This document shows, one piece after another, positions 8,329 to 17,526 of a stretch of 64,000 bases of DNA. Made by a program: the position numbers and the translations under genes. The notes under the pieces were generated by a model, which was given only the letters and a program-made list of their open reading frames with translations, did not search any database and was not told the origin of the DNA. Source of the stretch: RPRI01 sp051233685 (GTDB lineage: Bacteria > Desulfobacterota > Desulfobacteria > Desulfobacterales > RPRI01); NCBI RefSeq assembly GCF_051233685.1, contig NZ_JBAMMY010000130.1, forward strand, positions 71,431 to 135,430. The letters are read 5' to 3'. Position 1 is the first letter of the stretch; each line of letters opens with the position of its first letter.

Positions 8329-9831
8329 ATGAAAAAATATGACGATATTGTTGTTGGAAGCGGAATAAGCGGGATGACCCTTGCCCTTTTGCTTGGGATG
8401 AACGGCCACCGGGTATTGCTTCTTGAAAAAAACAAAAATATCGGCGGTTCAATGGCCAGGTTTTACAAACAGGGAATACCGCTTGATACGGGCTTTCACT
8501 TTACGGGAGGATTTTATAAAAACGGAATCCTTGCTGACATGCTTACTGTCCTTGGAATAAGCGATCAGATTCAGCCTATATTCATACGGGAATCCGAAAA
8601 CAAGGTAATATTTGAAGAAGACAACTCATCTTATGATTTTCCCTTCGGTTATGTTGAAACAAAAGCAAAAATGTTAGAATATTTTCCCAACGAAAAAAAA
8701 GCCATTGATCAATATTTTGACATGGTCTCAGATGTTTGCAACAAAACGGTATCACTTGATTTGCGCAATATTTCACTTTCCCATCACTGGATCGATGAAG
8801 ATTATGTCAGCCTTGACGAAGTATTAAATAAGCTTACGGATAACAGCAGGCTTAAAGGCCTACTTTCAAAATACAGCATGTGCTATGGAGTGAAACCTTC
8901 GGAAATATCTTTTGCCAATCACAGCAGGGTGAGTTTCGGGCTTTATGAATCTGTAGCAAGGGTAAAAGATGGCGGAGATGCTTTTATCAGGGCTTTTAAA
9001 AAGCAGCTTGCCGGTTTTGATATTGATATCCGGACTGAAAGCTTCATTACAGAATGTGCAGATATAAACAGCAATATTGTTGGGAGATTTGTATTAAACA
9101 CCGGGGAAGAGGTTCTTGCAGATCGTTGTGTTTTTACAATACATCCAAAGGCAATCTTAGATGTTCTGCCCGCAAAATATCTTACGAAAGCATTTGTAAA
9201 CAGGGTGAGCGCCTTTGAGCCGTCTGTCGGTTTTTTTGCTCTTTTCGGAATAGTCCGAAATTATATTCCTAAAGATGAAGACTTGGAACCTACCATATTA
9301 TCGCTTTTTCCCAACACTGATATGAACCGGGCTATGGATCCCTCTTATACCGGCAAACCCGCTCTTGTTATCTTAAAAAATCAGGATCTGGTAAACTGGG
9401 AAAAGCATATGGTTATTACTGCTCTTGAGGTTTCTTTTTTGGAGCATGTCAGCCAATGGATAGATTCCGAACCTGGCAAACGTCCTGAATCATATCAGAA
9501 ATACAAGAAAGAGCGCATTGAAAATATAATGAAAAGAATCTTTGCGGCTTACCCCGAATATAAAGATTCTTTTAAATTGATAGATGCTGCATCGATGCTG
9601 ACTTTTAAGGGGTATCTTAATTCTCCCGATGGTTCTGCATACGGAATAAAACAGAAAATCGGGCAGTTTAATCTTTTCGGAAAGCTTCCGATAAGAAACG
9701 TATACGCGGCAGGGCAAAGCGCGGTGCTTCCCGGAATTGTCGGAGCCATGCTTTCGTCGTTTATAACAGGACGTGTTGTTGTTGGGAAAGATTTGTATAT
9801 TGATTTTATTAAAAAGAGGCTTGGAAGTTGA
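8329..9831 (+). CDS. CrtI/phytoene-desaturase-like FAD oxidoreductase
   Basis: A 500-residue flavoprotein. The FAD dinucleotide-binding motif GSGISG is at residues 10-15, with the typical acidic LLLEKNKNIGGS ending of the Rossmann unit shortly after. Near the C-terminus, the stretch NVYAAGQSAVLPGIVGAML matches the FAD-contacting end of carotenoid desaturases and isomerases. The likely reaction is dehydrogenation or isomerisation of a polyene chain. Standard aryl-polyene clusters do not normally carry such an enzyme, whereas ladderane clusters of anammox bacteria do. The gene overlaps the downstream ketosynthase start by four bases, so the two are translationally coupled. The substrate is inferred only. 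Confidence 0.82.
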   Translation: MKKYDDIVVGSGISGMTLALLLGMNGHRVLLLEKNKNIGGSMARFYKQGIPLDTGFHFTGGFYKNGILADMLTVLGISDQIQPIFIRESENKVIFEEDNSSYDFPFGYVETKAKMLEYFPNEKKAIDQYFDMVSDVCNKTVSLDLRNISLSHHWIDEDYVSLDEVLNKLTDNSRLKGLLSKYSMCYGVKPSEISFANHSRVSFGLYESVARVKDGGDAFIRAFKKQLAGFDIDIRTESFITECADINSNIVGRFVLNTGEEVLADRCVFTIHPKAILDVLPAKYLTKAFVNRVSAFEPSVGFFALFGIVRNYIPKDEDLEPTILSLFPNTDMNRAMDPSYTGKPALVILKNQDLVNWEKHMVITALEVSFLEHVSQWIDSEPGKRPESYQKYKKERIENIMKRIFAAYPEYKDSFKLIDAASMLTFKGYLNSPDGSAYGIKQKIGQFNLFGKLPIRNVYAAGQSAVLPGIVGAMLSSFITGRVVVGKDLYIDFIKKRLGS

Positions 9832-11051
9832 AAAGAGTTGTTATTACCGGTGCAGGAGCTGTTTCCCCTCTTGGCGCTGATGTGCCAGCCATGATCTGTG
9901 GTATTGAGGCAGGAAAAAGCGCTGTCAGGTATATGGATGGATGGGATCAGTATATAGGTTTGCGAAGCCTTGTGGGAGCGCCTGCCAAGATTGTAAATGA
10001 AAAGGCTATTGCGCGTTCAAGCAGAAGATCCATGGGAAGAATGAGCATATTTTCGGTACAGGCTGCTGAGCAGGCTATCCTGGATTCGGGCATAGATCGC
10101 GGATTGCTTGCATCGGGACGCTTAGGATGCATCATTGGCTCTACCATGGGAAGTGCGAAAAGCATTAATGATACTTTTGAAATTATGATTCCTCATAAAG
10201 ATCTGACAAGGCTTTCCTCCATGAAGTTCTTTCAGTGTATATCCCATACTGCTGTGATGAATACAGCCCAGCATCTGGGTATTACAGGCTATGTTCTTGC
10301 AACATCGGCTGCATGCGCTTCGGGACTTCAGGCTATTGGTGCCGGTTATGATCTTATAAGACTTGGAAAGCAGGATGCGGTGCTTTGCGGCGGAGCCGAA
10401 GATCTTCACCCGACCGTCACCGGTTCTTTTGATATACTTTTTGCTACATCAGCAGGTTACAATAATGAACCTGAAAAAACACCCCGCCCCTTTGATGCAA
10501 AAAGAGACGGTCTGGTTTGCGGGGAAGGAAGCGGCATTCTTCTTATTGAAGAATATGAACATGCATTAAAGCGAAATGCCAAAATTTATGCTGAAATTAT
10601 CGGCTATCATACATGCGGAAGCGGAGTTCATGTAAGCCAGTCCAACAAGGATTCGATGGTGGCGTGTTTCCGGCAGGCTCTGGCTGATGCAAATATACAG
10701 GCAAACCAGGTAGATTATATTAATGCTCATGCCACAGCAACCATACATGGAGACAAGGAGGAAGCCGAAGCCATAAAGGAGGTATTCGGAGATCAGGTAC
10801 CTGTAAGCAGCCTTAAAGGATATATGGGCCACACTTTGGGAGCATCCGGATCTATTGAGTTGATAGCATCCCTTATAATGATGCAAAAAGGATATATATA
10901 TCCTACTTTGAATCTTGAATCGGTTAGTCCTGAATGCGAAGGTATTTTTCATGTAACTGAAAAATTAACAAAAAAAATTAATATAATAGTTAAAAACTGC
11001 TTTGCTTTTGGTGGGATCAATGCCTCGATAGTATGTAAAAAAATTGTATAA
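9828..11051 (+). CDS. Beta-ketoacyl-ACP synthase, FabF-type (KS 1)
   Basis: A 407-residue condensing enzyme with the full Cys-His-His set: Cys163 (TSAACASG), His301 (NAHATAT) and His335 (GYMGHTLGA). It would extend a carrier-bound acyl chain with malonyl units. The start is a TTG overlapping the previous stop (TTGA), giving the first residues MKRVVITGAG, the usual beginning of KS proteins. It is one of three catalytically complete ketosynthases in the cluster and is followed directly by a carrier protein gene. Confidence 0.9.
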   Translation: MKRVVITGAGAVSPLGADVPAMICGIEAGKSAVRYMDGWDQYIGLRSLVGAPAKIVNEKAIARSSRRSMGRMSIFSVQAAEQAILDSGIDRGLLASGRLGCIIGSTMGSAKSINDTFEIMIPHKDLTRLSSMKFFQCISHTAVMNTAQHLGITGYVLATSAACASGLQAIGAGYDLIRLGKQDAVLCGGAEDLHPTVTGSFDILFATSAGYNNEPEKTPRPFDAKRDGLVCGEGSGILLIEEYEHALKRNAKIYAEIIGYHTCGSGVHVSQSNKDSMVACFRQALADANIQANQVDYINAHATATIHGDKEEAEAIKEVFGDQVPVSSLKGYMGHTLGASGSIELIASLIMMQKGYIYPTLNLESVSPECEGIFHVTEKLTKKINIIVKNCFAFGGINASIVCKKIV

Positions 11052-11072
11052 TGTTATAAAACAGGATATCAG

Positions 11073-11327
11073 ATGACTGAACAAGAGATAATACAACTGA
11101 CAAATCAGGTTTTCGAAGAATCGTTTGAAATAGAAAAGGAATTATTGAAACCGGAAACTAATATATTTGAGGATTTGGGACTTGACAGCCTGGATGTGGT
11201 AGATCTTGTTGTGGCTTTGCAGGAGAAGTTCGGCGTAAAGATTCGAAACGACGAGAGAATAAAGACTATACGATCGCTTGGGGATATATATAATTTTATC
11301 TTTAAACTAAAAGAAGAGCATAAATAA
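11073..11327 (+). CDS. Acyl carrier protein 1
   Basis: An 84-residue carrier protein. The phosphopantetheine attachment site is Ser39 in LGLDSLD, within a typical four-helix ACP pattern. It follows the FabF-type KS by 21 bases and most likely carries the growing chain. Two more carrier proteins are encoded in the cluster, which suggests separate roles such as starter loading or a second chain. Confidence 0.9.
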   Translation: MTEQEIIQLTNQVFEESFEIEKELLKPETNIFEDLGLDSLDVVDLVVALQEKFGVKIRNDERIKTIRSLGDIYNFIFKLKEEHK

Positions 11328-11377
11328 TATAACATATTTATTCAACAGATAAATATGAATATATAATCTTTGCGATT

Positions 11378-11409
11378 TATTGCAGCCTTACGGATTTGCT
11401 CCTGCAATA
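11378..11409. other. Inverted repeat in the 156-bp gap after ACP 1
   Basis: TATTGCAG and CTGCAATA form an 8-bp stem with a 16-nt loop. No T-run follows, so it is not a clear terminator. It may be an operator or an mRNA-processing hairpin, since this is one of only two sizeable gaps inside the cluster. Confidence 0.3.
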
Positions 11410-11483
11410 TAAAAATATCCTTTGTTCGATTGATTCCATAAACTCTTTCTTCTGTCCGGTCTTGATAAGCAACTTAACTGATA

Positions 11484-12251
11484 ATGAAAGATTTTTTCAA
11501 ACTATTTATATTTAATTTAATATTTTATTCATTCTTTATTACTTTTTCAGCTTTTGGGATTCCTTTTCTTGCTCTTATTATAGCTTTTCAGGCGCCTTTT
11601 ATATCCCACCGGAAAGCAATGAAAAAATTTCGAAGGGCGATTGCGTGGTATGGTATTGGTGTTTGCAGGATACTCCCTTTTCCTTTCGTGCGGATATCTT
11701 ATAAGGACTATGAGACATCAATTAATCATCCGGGACCTTTTATTTTTATCTGTAATCACAGATCCGCTTCGGATCCCTTTCTGATGGCTTATCTCCCTTA
11801 TGATGAAGTTATACAGGCTGTAAATATCTGGCCCTTTAAAATTCCGGTACTTGGTTTTGCGGCAAAGTGTGCCGGATATCTGAGTGTAAGGGAAATGGCG
11901 TTTGAAGATTTTGTTAAAAAAACTATCGGGCATTTAAACGATGGTATTTCAATTGCCGCTTTTCCTGAAGGAACCCGTTCCGCAGATGGCTCTGTGGGGC
12001 AGTTTCATAGTTCAATTTTCAGAGTGGCTCTTAAATCGGGATACCCGATTGTGCCTATATGCATTACCGGAAATGAGAATATTCCTGCGAGAGGAACGCT
12101 TCTTCTTAAGCCCGGAGTTATTAAAATACATAAGCTTCATTCTATAACATATGATAAATATAAGGACTTTAGCCCTTATAAGTTAAAGAACCAAATTCGC
12201 TCGATAATGATTGATCATATTAAAATAATGGAAAGTAAAAGAGATGCCTGA
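11484..12251 (+). CDS. PlsC-type 1-acyl-glycerol-3-phosphate acyltransferase family protein
   Basis: A 255-residue membrane-bound acyltransferase. A hydrophobic N-terminus (about residues 8-40) is followed by the catalytic HX4D motif His92/Asp97 (NHRSASD) and the phosphate-binding FPEGTRS motif. Family members move acyl chains from ACP or CoA to a lysophospholipid or similar acceptor on the inner face of the inner membrane. In aryl-polyene clusters the equivalent enzyme helps attach the product to a lipid anchor. It overlaps the next gene by eight bases. The actual acceptor is unknown. Confidence 0.85.
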   Translation: MKDFFKLFIFNLIFYSFFITFSAFGIPFLALIIAFQAPFISHRKAMKKFRRAIAWYGIGVCRILPFPFVRISYKDYETSINHPGPFIFICNHRSASDPFLMAYLPYDEVIQAVNIWPFKIPVLGFAAKCAGYLSVREMAFEDFVKKTIGHLNDGISIAAFPEGTRSADGSVGQFHSSIFRVALKSGYPIVPICITGNENIPARGTLLLKPGVIKIHKLHSITYDKYKDFSPYKLKNQIRSIMIDHIKIMESKRDA

Positions 12252-13368
12252 GTCTTGCAGTCAAATATTCGGTTCTGAATTTTTCTATGATAAATATCAT
12301 GATAAATATATGGATCAGCACAGATCAGATAGTCTTTATGCTCTTGAAATACATACAGGTGATCCTGTTGATTTCGGGTTTTCAACCGCTTTTATTAATC
12401 CTGAAAATTTGCCTGAAAACAAACTTTCAGATGAAGAAATCTGCGATATAATTAAACAGGCAAAAGCTCTTGGCGTACAAAAGATTGTTTTTTCAGGAAG
12501 TGAGGCTGCATATTTTGCTGATATGCAAAAAATTCTGTTGTTTGCAAAAAGTCTATATATTGAGACAACTATCCTGAATAAAGAATATTCTTGTAATGCT
12601 TATTCAGAAAAAAATAATCCGGTGTTTTGCATGCGCCATGGATTTTCCTGTGTCATTACATCGTATGGTTATGTTTTGCCCTGTCCCGGACTTCAAATTC
12701 CTTTGGGAAACATTCGCTTTCAGAAGATATCCGACATTATAAAAGACAGTGAAATTTACAGCGATTTGAGAAACTATAAAAATAAGATTAAAGGGCCATG
12801 CGGCATATGTGAAAAAGCCGGGATTTGTTATGGATGCCGCGGCAGATCATATCTTGTTACAGGAGACTATCTTGCTTCGGATCCAATATGTGAAAGAAAT
12901 GAAAAACACAGAAAAGATATAATTTCTCTTCCGCTGCCGCTTGACGGAATAATACCGCAGATGCCTCCTATGAAACTTATTGATACAATAGAAATATTAG
13001 GAGAACGCAGTGCCGGATGTTCGGTATTGATCAGGGAAGGGGTGCCTTTTGCGGAAAAAGACGGCAGCATCGATAATGTTGCTTACCTTGAAATGATGGC
13101 TCAAGCTATTGCAGCACTTAATGGTTTCAGGAATATGGAAACATCGGACACTGCTCCTGAAGGATATCTTCTGGGCGCAAAAAAACTCATAATAAAATCA
13201 AAAGCAAGAATCGGAGAAAAGCTTTCCGTCTTTGTTTTTAAATATGCCAAGTTTGGTGGTTTCGGCATAGTAAAAGGAATTGTAAAAAGAGATAACGAAG
13301 TGCTTGCTTTAGGAGAGATTAAGATCTGGCACAATAATGATCAGGAATCGGGGGCCGGTGATCAATGA
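12244..13368 (+). CDS. Fusion of cysteine-less radical-SAM/SPASM domain with an ApeP-like hotdog domain
   Basis: A 374-residue two-part protein. Residues 34-90 line up with a radical SAM barrel start (LEI..., then ALGVQKIVFSGSEA in place of the usual GGEP region). The three cluster-binding cysteines expected in CX3CX2C are replaced by Asp40, Phe44 and Ser47 at the exact spacing. The SPASM-type cysteines are kept: Cys129, 136, 147, 186, 189, 195, 198, 216. From about residue 229 comes a hotdog fold (PPMKLIDTIE) resembling the ApeP class of hydroxyacyl-ACP dehydratases, but the His often preceding PPM is Gln (IPQMPPM). It may be a dehydratase with an Fe-S or scaffold domain. The last residues lie in a small direct repeat. 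Confidence 0.75.
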   Translation: MPESCSQIFGSEFFYDKYHDKYMDQHRSDSLYALEIHTGDPVDFGFSTAFINPENLPENKLSDEEICDIIKQAKALGVQKIVFSGSEAAYFADMQKILLFAKSLYIETTILNKEYSCNAYSEKNNPVFCMRHGFSCVITSYGYVLPCPGLQIPLGNIRFQKISDIIKDSEIYSDLRNYKNKIKGPCGICEKAGICYGCRGRSYLVTGDYLASDPICERNEKHRKDIISLPLPLDGIIPQMPPMKLIDTIEILGERSAGCSVLIREGVPFAEKDGSIDNVAYLEMMAQAIAALNGFRNMETSDTAPEGYLLGAKKLIIKSKARIGEKLSVFVFKYAKFGGFGIVKGIVKRDNEVLALGEIKIWHNNDQESGAGDQ

Positions 13369-13393
13369 ATGAACAGGAATCAGGAATCGGGGG
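13341..13393. repeat. 14-bp direct repeat across a gene junction
   Basis: TCAGGAATCGGGGG occurs at 13341-13354 and again at 13380-13393. The first copy encodes the end of the hotdog fusion protein. The second lies just before the LolA-like gene. G-rich repeats of this kind look like a small dispersed insertion that extended the upstream gene. Confidence 0.6.
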
Positions 13394-13418
13394 ATGGGGA
13401 ACAGGGAAAGGAAAAATA

Positions 13419-14090
13419 ATGATTAAGTTATCACAAATATTTACCGTCTTGCTGATTATCCTGATGTCTATATCTGCAATTGCGCAGGAACCTGCTGCCG
13501 GGGCTAATAACAAGATCGGTTTAGACACGGTTTTAAGCAGGCTTGAAAAAAAGATGTCAGGGATAAAAACCTTAAAAACCGGTTTTATTCAGGAAAAAGA
13601 GCTGGCTGTGTTTAACAATAAGATTGTATTAAAGGGAACGGTTTATATCGAAAAGCCATATCGTCTGGCCTGGCTTGTGGATAAGCCTTTGAAATATAGC
13701 ATGGTTATGTCGGAAGATACAATCAGCCAGTGGGATGAAGATACAAACAAGGTTCAGAAGATTTCTCTGTCAAAAAATCCGGCTTTTGAAGCTGTAATCG
13801 GTCAGATGCGGGAATGGTTTTCAGGCACATATACCCAGCTTATGAAAGAATATAATGTTCTGCTGCTTAGTGATAAACCGGTATCTCTTAAGTTTGTTCC
13901 CAAACCTGCAAGCTTTGCAGCTAATGTCATTAAAAGTGTAACGGTTGATTTCAGAAAAGATGAACAATATATTAACAAAATATTTATCGAAGAAAAAAGC
14001 GGAGATACAACCTCTCTGCTGTTTGTGGACACGCATTTAAATATTCCGATTGATCCTGCTGTATGGAGACTTGCTCCAATTGTCAGATAA
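13419..14090 (+). CDS. LolA-like periplasmic lipoprotein/lipid carrier
   Basis: The chosen ATG, preceded by AGGAAAAATA, gives a 223-residue protein opening with a clear signal peptide (MIKLSQIFTVLLIILMSISA) and a likely cleavage site after AIA. A longer frame starting at 13365 would place glycine-rich repeat-derived residues before the signal and is rejected. The mature part has the LolA-like beginning (a long helix, then IKTLKTGFIQEKELAVF and KGTVYIEKPYRLAW). Family members ferry lipoproteins or lipids across the periplasm. Aryl-polyene clusters regularly carry one, next to an MMPL exporter as here. Confidence 0.85.
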   Translation: MIKLSQIFTVLLIILMSISAIAQEPAAGANNKIGLDTVLSRLEKKMSGIKTLKTGFIQEKELAVFNNKIVLKGTVYIEKPYRLAWLVDKPLKYSMVMSEDTISQWDEDTNKVQKISLSKNPAFEAVIGQMREWFSGTYTQLMKEYNVLLLSDKPVSLKFVPKPASFAANVIKSVTVDFRKDEQYINKIFIEEKSGDTTSLLFVDTHLNIPIDPAVWRLAPIVR

Positions 14091-14121
14091 CTTATCTATA
14101 AAATCCGAAAAGAATAACAAA

Positions 14122-16488
14122 ATGAAAAAATTGCTTACCATCTGCATTTTTTTCATTGTTATTGCAATTTCCGTGGCCGGTATGTTTTTTGTTTCCTTTG
14201 ACAACAATATGGAGATGATGCTTCCTGAAAACGGTGAAATTACAAGAAGCATGAGATTTTTGCGGGAATCGGATTTTTCGGACAAGATAATACTTTCAGT
14301 AAAGCTCAATGACTCTGTCCATTCCGAAATTGATCTTATTAAAGAAGTTGACCAGCTTTCATCAACATTAAAACCACCTTTTATCACAGATGTATTTTGC
14401 AGTGTTTCAGAAAACGAATCAGCAAAAGATATGTTTGCTTTTTTAAAATATTTACCCCAGTTGACCGGTAAAGGCGCTTTGGAAAATATAGATTCATTAA
14501 TAAATACTGAGGGAATAAAATCGGTACTGCAAAAAAATTACAGGCAGATCCTTTCTCCTTCCGGCATGTTTACGACACCGCTTATAAGAACCGATCCTCT
14601 TGGCTTAAAAACCGGTTTGCTTGGCAAACTGCAAAAATTTTCTTCTTCCACAGGTTATGAGGTTGTGATAAAAAACGGCCACTTTCTGAGCCGGGACGGA
14701 AAACATGCCTTGATGATACTCAAAACTTCCGTGCCCGTAAGCGATGGTTTCGGCTCGCGTAATCTTATAGCATATCTTGATAAAAAACTTGAATCCCTCC
14801 CGCCTTATATTAGTGTGGATATGATTTCCGCCCATCTTCATACTTTAAGCAATGAGGATGTTATAAAAAACGATATAAAGCTCACAACGATTATTGCTTC
14901 AATTGCTTTTTTTCTCGTATTTTTGTTTTTTTTCCGTGACATAAAGGCAATTCTGGTTTTTATGATTCCTCTTGCTTCAATTGCTGTTGCTATTAGCCTG
15001 TCTTCCGTTTTTTTAGATAAACTCTCATATTTTATAATTGGCATGGGAGCAACTATAGCAGGAATTTCAATTGATTACGGAATACATGTATATACAGCCA
15101 TAAGATGCTGCAGTAATAAGGCCGATGCAGTTAAACAGGTTGCAAAACCGATTATAGCAGGATCTTTAACAACAATAGGTATTTTTGCGGCATTTTTCTT
15201 TTCTGATGTTTCAGGATACAGGCAGCTTGCACTTTTTTCCATCATCAGTATTATTTTTTCGCTTCTTTGCTCACTATATTTTTTGCCGGTTTTTATTGAA
15301 AGAAAAAATGAGTATAAGATAAACGGCCTTTTTGAAAGCTTTTCAATTTTTCCAAAATCTGTTTCTGAAACTGCACAGGATAAAGTATGGATTTTCTTTT
15401 GGACAATTTTGATGATTACAGCGCTTTTTTTCTCATCCAAAACTGTATTTGACAGCGATATAAAACAATTTGACGGAAGCAATTCTCAGATATTTAAAGC
15501 GGAAGAGTCGTTTCAGAAAGCATGGGGAAGAAAAGAAAATCCTGCCATATTAGTCGTTTCGCAAAAAAATCTTGAAGAAGCGCTCCGGGAAAATGAACTT
15601 ATATACAATGAGGCGGTTAAAAAACTGGGAAATGAAAATATTTCAGGTTTTGCGTCATTATGGCCTTCGGAAAAAACAAGATCGGACAATGCCCTTAGAT
15701 GGAATAATTTCTGGACTAAAGAAAAAGTGTCGAAATTAAGAAAGCTGCTTTCTAAGGAAGGTAAGGCTTATAATTTTGCAGAGAATGCTTTTGAACCTTT
15801 TTTTGAGCACCTTTATGAAGGCACTGATGTTTCAGTTGATGTAAACAAGAATGAATTTTTAAAAAGGATTAAAGAAAGGTTTGTGTTAAAAAATGAAAAA
15901 GGCTGGCAGGTTATAACTTTTTTTCCGGATGAAGAATCCTATATTACAGAGTTTGCCAGAATAAGCAAAGCCCATCCCGAAACATTTTTGGTATCCCGGA
16001 AAAGCATATCAAAAGCTCTTTCAAAAGCAATTTCACATGAAATTATATATCTTTCGGTAATTGCAGCACTGTTGCTTCCTGTATTAACCATGATATTGCT
16101 TAAAGATATCAGGCTTACCGTTGTTGCGCTTGTACCCGTTTTCATCAGTGTGGCGGCAGCATTAGGAATTCTTCCGGTTACAGGTCTGGCTCTTAATGCT
16201 CCCGGTATACTTGCTATCATGATTCTTGTAGGCCTTTGCAGTGACTATGGGATATTCATGGTTTATAAATGCCGTTATGGATATAATACAGGCACTGTAA
16301 CAGCGGTTTTTCTAGCAGCCTTAACAACATTAATAGGAACAGGCGTCCTTCTTTTTGCAAAACATCCCCTGTTATTTTCAATCGGTGTAACACTTTTTAC
16401 CGGACTGTTGGCTGGATTTCTATCATCTGTTATTGCCGTTCCATCCATTTACAGGCTTTGGATTAAAGACAATAAAGGATATTATTAA
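14122..16488 (+). CDS. MMPL/RND-family lipid exporter
   Basis: A 788-residue inner-membrane transporter. The start at 14122 puts the first hydrophobic segment (KKLLTICIFFIVIAISVAG) at the N-terminus; the longer frame adds 24 unlikely residues. It shows the duplicated RND layout: one membrane helix, a large periplasmic domain, five helices, then the same again. Asp-containing helices GISIDYGIHVYTAIR and GLCSDYGIFMVYKCR are the proton-relay type of MMPL proteins. It likely lifts the finished lipid-linked product from the inner membrane to the LolA-like carrier encoded just upstream. Such a pair is standard in aryl-polyene clusters. Confidence 0.88.
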   Translation: MKKLLTICIFFIVIAISVAGMFFVSFDNNMEMMLPENGEITRSMRFLRESDFSDKIILSVKLNDSVHSEIDLIKEVDQLSSTLKPPFITDVFCSVSENESAKDMFAFLKYLPQLTGKGALENIDSLINTEGIKSVLQKNYRQILSPSGMFTTPLIRTDPLGLKTGLLGKLQKFSSSTGYEVVIKNGHFLSRDGKHALMILKTSVPVSDGFGSRNLIAYLDKKLESLPPYISVDMISAHLHTLSNEDVIKNDIKLTTIIASIAFFLVFLFFFRDIKAILVFMIPLASIAVAISLSSVFLDKLSYFIIGMGATIAGISIDYGIHVYTAIRCCSNKADAVKQVAKPIIAGSLTTIGIFAAFFFSDVSGYRQLALFSIISIIFSLLCSLYFLPVFIERKNEYKINGLFESFSIFPKSVSETAQDKVWIFFWTILMITALFFSSKTVFDSDIKQFDGSNSQIFKAEESFQKAWGRKENPAILVVSQKNLEEALRENELIYNEAVKKLGNENISGFASLWPSEKTRSDNALRWNNFWTKEKVSKLRKLLSKEGKAYNFAENAFEPFFEHLYEGTDVSVDVNKNEFLKRIKERFVLKNEKGWQVITFFPDEESYITEFARISKAHPETFLVSRKSISKALSKAISHEIIYLSVIAALLLPVLTMILLKDIRLTVVALVPVFISVAAALGILPVTGLALNAPGILAIMILVGLCSDYGIFMVYKCRYGYNTGTVTAVFLAALTTLIGTGVLLFAKHPLLFSIGVTLFTGLLAGFLSSVIAVPSIYRLWIKDNKGYY

Positions 16489-17157
16489 ATGTTAAAATAT
16501 TTTGCTATTACAGGAATTATTCTTTTATGCCTTAACGGCTGTTCCGCTATTCCGTTTAAGAAAGCTATTCCTGTTTCAGTGGAAAATGCTGATCCTGAAA
16601 GTGTAAAAGAGCAATTTGCACTGAAAATAGCTGATAAGTTCCGGATAATAAATACGATTGTTTTTGAATATAAGGGTCAAGCCTTTTCATTTATAGGATA
16701 TTCTGATGTTGATACCAAAGAAAAAATATTTACTGTAGCAGGCATAAACCCTGTAGGAGTCAAACTCTTTGAACTTACCGGAGAAAAGGATAAAACAGTT
16801 TTAAAATTTGCAATCGGGGATTTTACAAAAAAAGGAAATTTTACAGAAGCTGTTGGAGGTGATATAAGAAAAATCTTTTTTGACCGTCTGCCTGAAACCG
16901 GAGCAAAGGTGTATAAGAATAAAAATGAAATAGTTTTTACTCAAAATGAAGGTGATGCAATTATTGAGTATGTTTTTGCAGGACAAGACAATCTCCTTGT
17001 TGAAAAACGCTGCCTGGTTGATAATAAAAGTATCTGGAGCGTCAACTATTATGAATACACCGTTAAAAACGGTAAATTACATCCTTTGGGAATAATACTG
17101 AAAAATTATAAATATGGTTATAGATTAATACTGAGATTAAAAGAGGTCAGATCGTGA
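16489..17157 (+). CDS. DUF3261-like outer-membrane lipoprotein
   Basis: A 222-residue lipoprotein: a short signal sequence ends in a lipobox (LNGC, Cys at residue 18). The body is beta-rich, and its layout resembles DUF3261 lipoproteins that accompany LolA and MMPL genes in aryl-polyene loci; the fold may be LolA/LolB-like. Its start directly follows the exporter stop (TAAATG) and its end overlaps the dehydratase start, so it is tightly coupled. It probably receives the product at the outer membrane. The family assignment is by context as much as by motif. Confidence 0.65.
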   Translation: MLKYFAITGIILLCLNGCSAIPFKKAIPVSVENADPESVKEQFALKIADKFRIINTIVFEYKGQAFSFIGYSDVDTKEKIFTVAGINPVGVKLFELTGEKDKTVLKFAIGDFTKKGNFTEAVGGDIRKIFFDRLPETGAKVYKNKNEIVFTQNEGDAIIEYVFAGQDNLLVEKRCLVDNKSIWSVNYYEYTVKNGKLHPLGIILKNYKYGYRLILRLKEVRS

Positions 17158-17525
17158 GCATACTGATGCAACAGATTAACGAATCTATGCAAGACCTTAT
17201 GGAAAGTGAAGAAGGTATTAAAGCAAGATTTATATTTTTTCCTGAATTTGCAGGTTTTAAAGGCCATTTTCCGGACAAACCGATTTTGCCCGGAGTATGT
17301 AAAATTCAGGCGGTAATTGCAATGCTTGAAAATTTTTATGGAAATAAAATATACTTAACACAGATTTTGCTGGCAAAGTTTATTGCTCCCGTATCTGCCA
17401 ATCAGGAAATCATTATTATCTGTACAAAACCGGGTCAAATATCAAACGAAATAAAAGTAAAGGCATCAGTAACAAGTGGTGATAAAAAGATTGCCGAAAT
17501 GCAATTAAAGCTGATGGTAATTTGA
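17154..17525 (+). CDS. FabZ/ApeI-like hotdog dehydratase
   Basis: A 123-residue single hotdog domain. The FabZ-type signature FKGHFPDKPILPGV is clear, with catalytic-position His38. It would remove water from a 3-hydroxyacyl-ACP to give the trans double bond and so build the polyene. The start is a GTG overlapping the lipoprotein stop (GTGA). Together with the hotdog half of the 12244 gene it makes two dehydratase-type domains, matching the ApeI/ApeP pair of aryl-polyene systems. Confidence 0.82.
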   Translation: MSILMQQINESMQDLMESEEGIKARFIFFPEFAGFKGHFPDKPILPGVCKIQAVIAMLENFYGNKIYLTQILLAKFIAPVSANQEIIIICTKPGQISNEIKVKASVTSGDKKIAEMQLKLMVI

Positions 17526-17526
17526 C

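Noticed and set aside
13365..13418. Longer N-terminus of the LolA-like protein
   Set aside because: It is repeat-derived and glycine-rich and would bury the signal peptide; a better ribosome site lies before 13419.
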